Source: a virus. Taken from it: 64,000 nucleotides of DNA. Location: positions 62,001 through 126,000 of the IMG/VR virus record IMGVR_UViG_3300017917_002228, one strand, 5' to 3'. Shown one piece after another: positions 63,819 through 64,000 of the stretch. The translations under genes were made by a program, and so were the position numbers. Each line of letters opens with the position of its first letter. The stretch's first letter is position 1. The notes below the pieces were generated by a model, which was given only the letters and a program-made list of their open reading frames with translations, was not told the origin of the DNA and searched no databases.

Positions 63819-64000
63819 AAGTTATCATTGCTGGGTCGCGTAATATCAATAGCCCGGGTCCTGTTGGCAGGGCTATTGAATCTTCTAATTTTGAAATAAC
63901 AGAGATCGTATCTGGTAATGCAAGAGGTGTAGATTCTCTTGCAGAAAACTATGCTGGAAGAAAAGGTATTCCTACTAAACTCTTTCCAGCTGACTGGGAT
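63815..64000 (+). CDS. SLOG-domain protein, N-terminal part
   Basis: Open to the window end (62 codons seen). MKVIIAGSRNINSPGPVG, then IVSGNARGVDSLAENYAGRKGIPTKLFPADWD is the DUF2493/SLOG pattern: GSR nucleotide-binding loop, SGNARGVD, and a P-x-DW segment. SLOG proteins bind nucleotides or NAD-like molecules and occur in defence and counter-defence systems. ATGA overlap with the secreted protein gene. Confidence 0.8.
   Translation, partial: MKVIIAGSRNINSPGPVGRAIESSNFEITEIVSGNARGVDSLAENYAGRKGIPTKLFPADWD

Overview
The window is a segment of a large T4-superfamily (contractile-tailed) phage genome, AT-rich and densely packed. The evidence is a T4-type replication set (DnaB/gp41-like helicase, gp61-like primase, Rnh-type 5'-3' exonuclease, RuvC-like resolvase, PhoH, Cas4-like nuclease), T4-style late promoters (NATAAATA), 14 tRNA genes and a long run of tail-fibre genes. 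Capsid, tail-tube, terminase and DNA polymerase genes are not in the window. The host is probably an alphaproteobacterium. That is an inference from a phage-borne Omp25/31-like barrel whose mature start reads DLPNRK, a VirB1-like transglycosylase, ThyX, a B12-dependent ribonucleotide reductase and a DUF1289 protein. The overall gene set recalls Caulobacter phage Cr30 and Sinorhizobium phage phiM12, but no search was possible.

Layout. 1-2.6 kb: end of a sugar-nucleotide epimerase, small genes, replicative helicase. 2.6-7.5 kb: a divergent regulatory region with ATTGA repeats, then small early genes interleaved with tRNAs. 7.6-13.2 kb: a translationally coupled glycan operon (three GT-like enzymes, a 4-epimerase, an FkbM methyltransferase, a GT8-like enzyme, UDP-galactopyranose mutase). 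13.3-17.9 kb: transglycosylase, AdoMet-decarboxylase-like protein, GT25, the outer-membrane barrel with its own terminator, ThyX and a zincin. 17.9-21.5 kb: histidine-rich late genes, including a ligase-like nucleotidyltransferase split over two ORFs. 21.5-43.4 kb: tail fibres and adhesins, dominated by a repeated cassette (collagen-like stalk, 110-120 aa beta protein, triple-LamG protein, glycine-rich adhesin). 43.4-49.4 kb: a 910 aa nucleotidyltransferase/Cys-cluster protein, Dps, structural proteins and a spanin pair. 49.4-56.9 kb: primase, class II RNR, DUF1289, a minus-strand ADP-ribosyltransferase, RuvC-like protein, glutaredoxin, holin candidate and GT4. 57.3-57.5 kb: a second divergent regulatory region with the same repeat. 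57.5-64 kb: Rnh, PhoH, FkbM, nuclease and a truncated SLOG protein.

The genes form three programmes. Sigma70-like promoters (TTGCCT or TTGCAC, 16-17 bp, TATAAT-like) drive small early and replication genes. NATAAATA late promoters precede many virion units and the minus-strand ADP-ribosyltransferase. Glycan genes could act on host envelope sugars or on the phage's own Thr-rich, proline-free collagen fibres. The least ordinary items are the repeated adhesin cassettes, the split ligase-like enzyme, two proteins with N-termini resembling the T4 capsid-targeting sequence, an unusual histidine enrichment shared by putative virion-internal proteins, and the phage-borne outer-membrane barrel.
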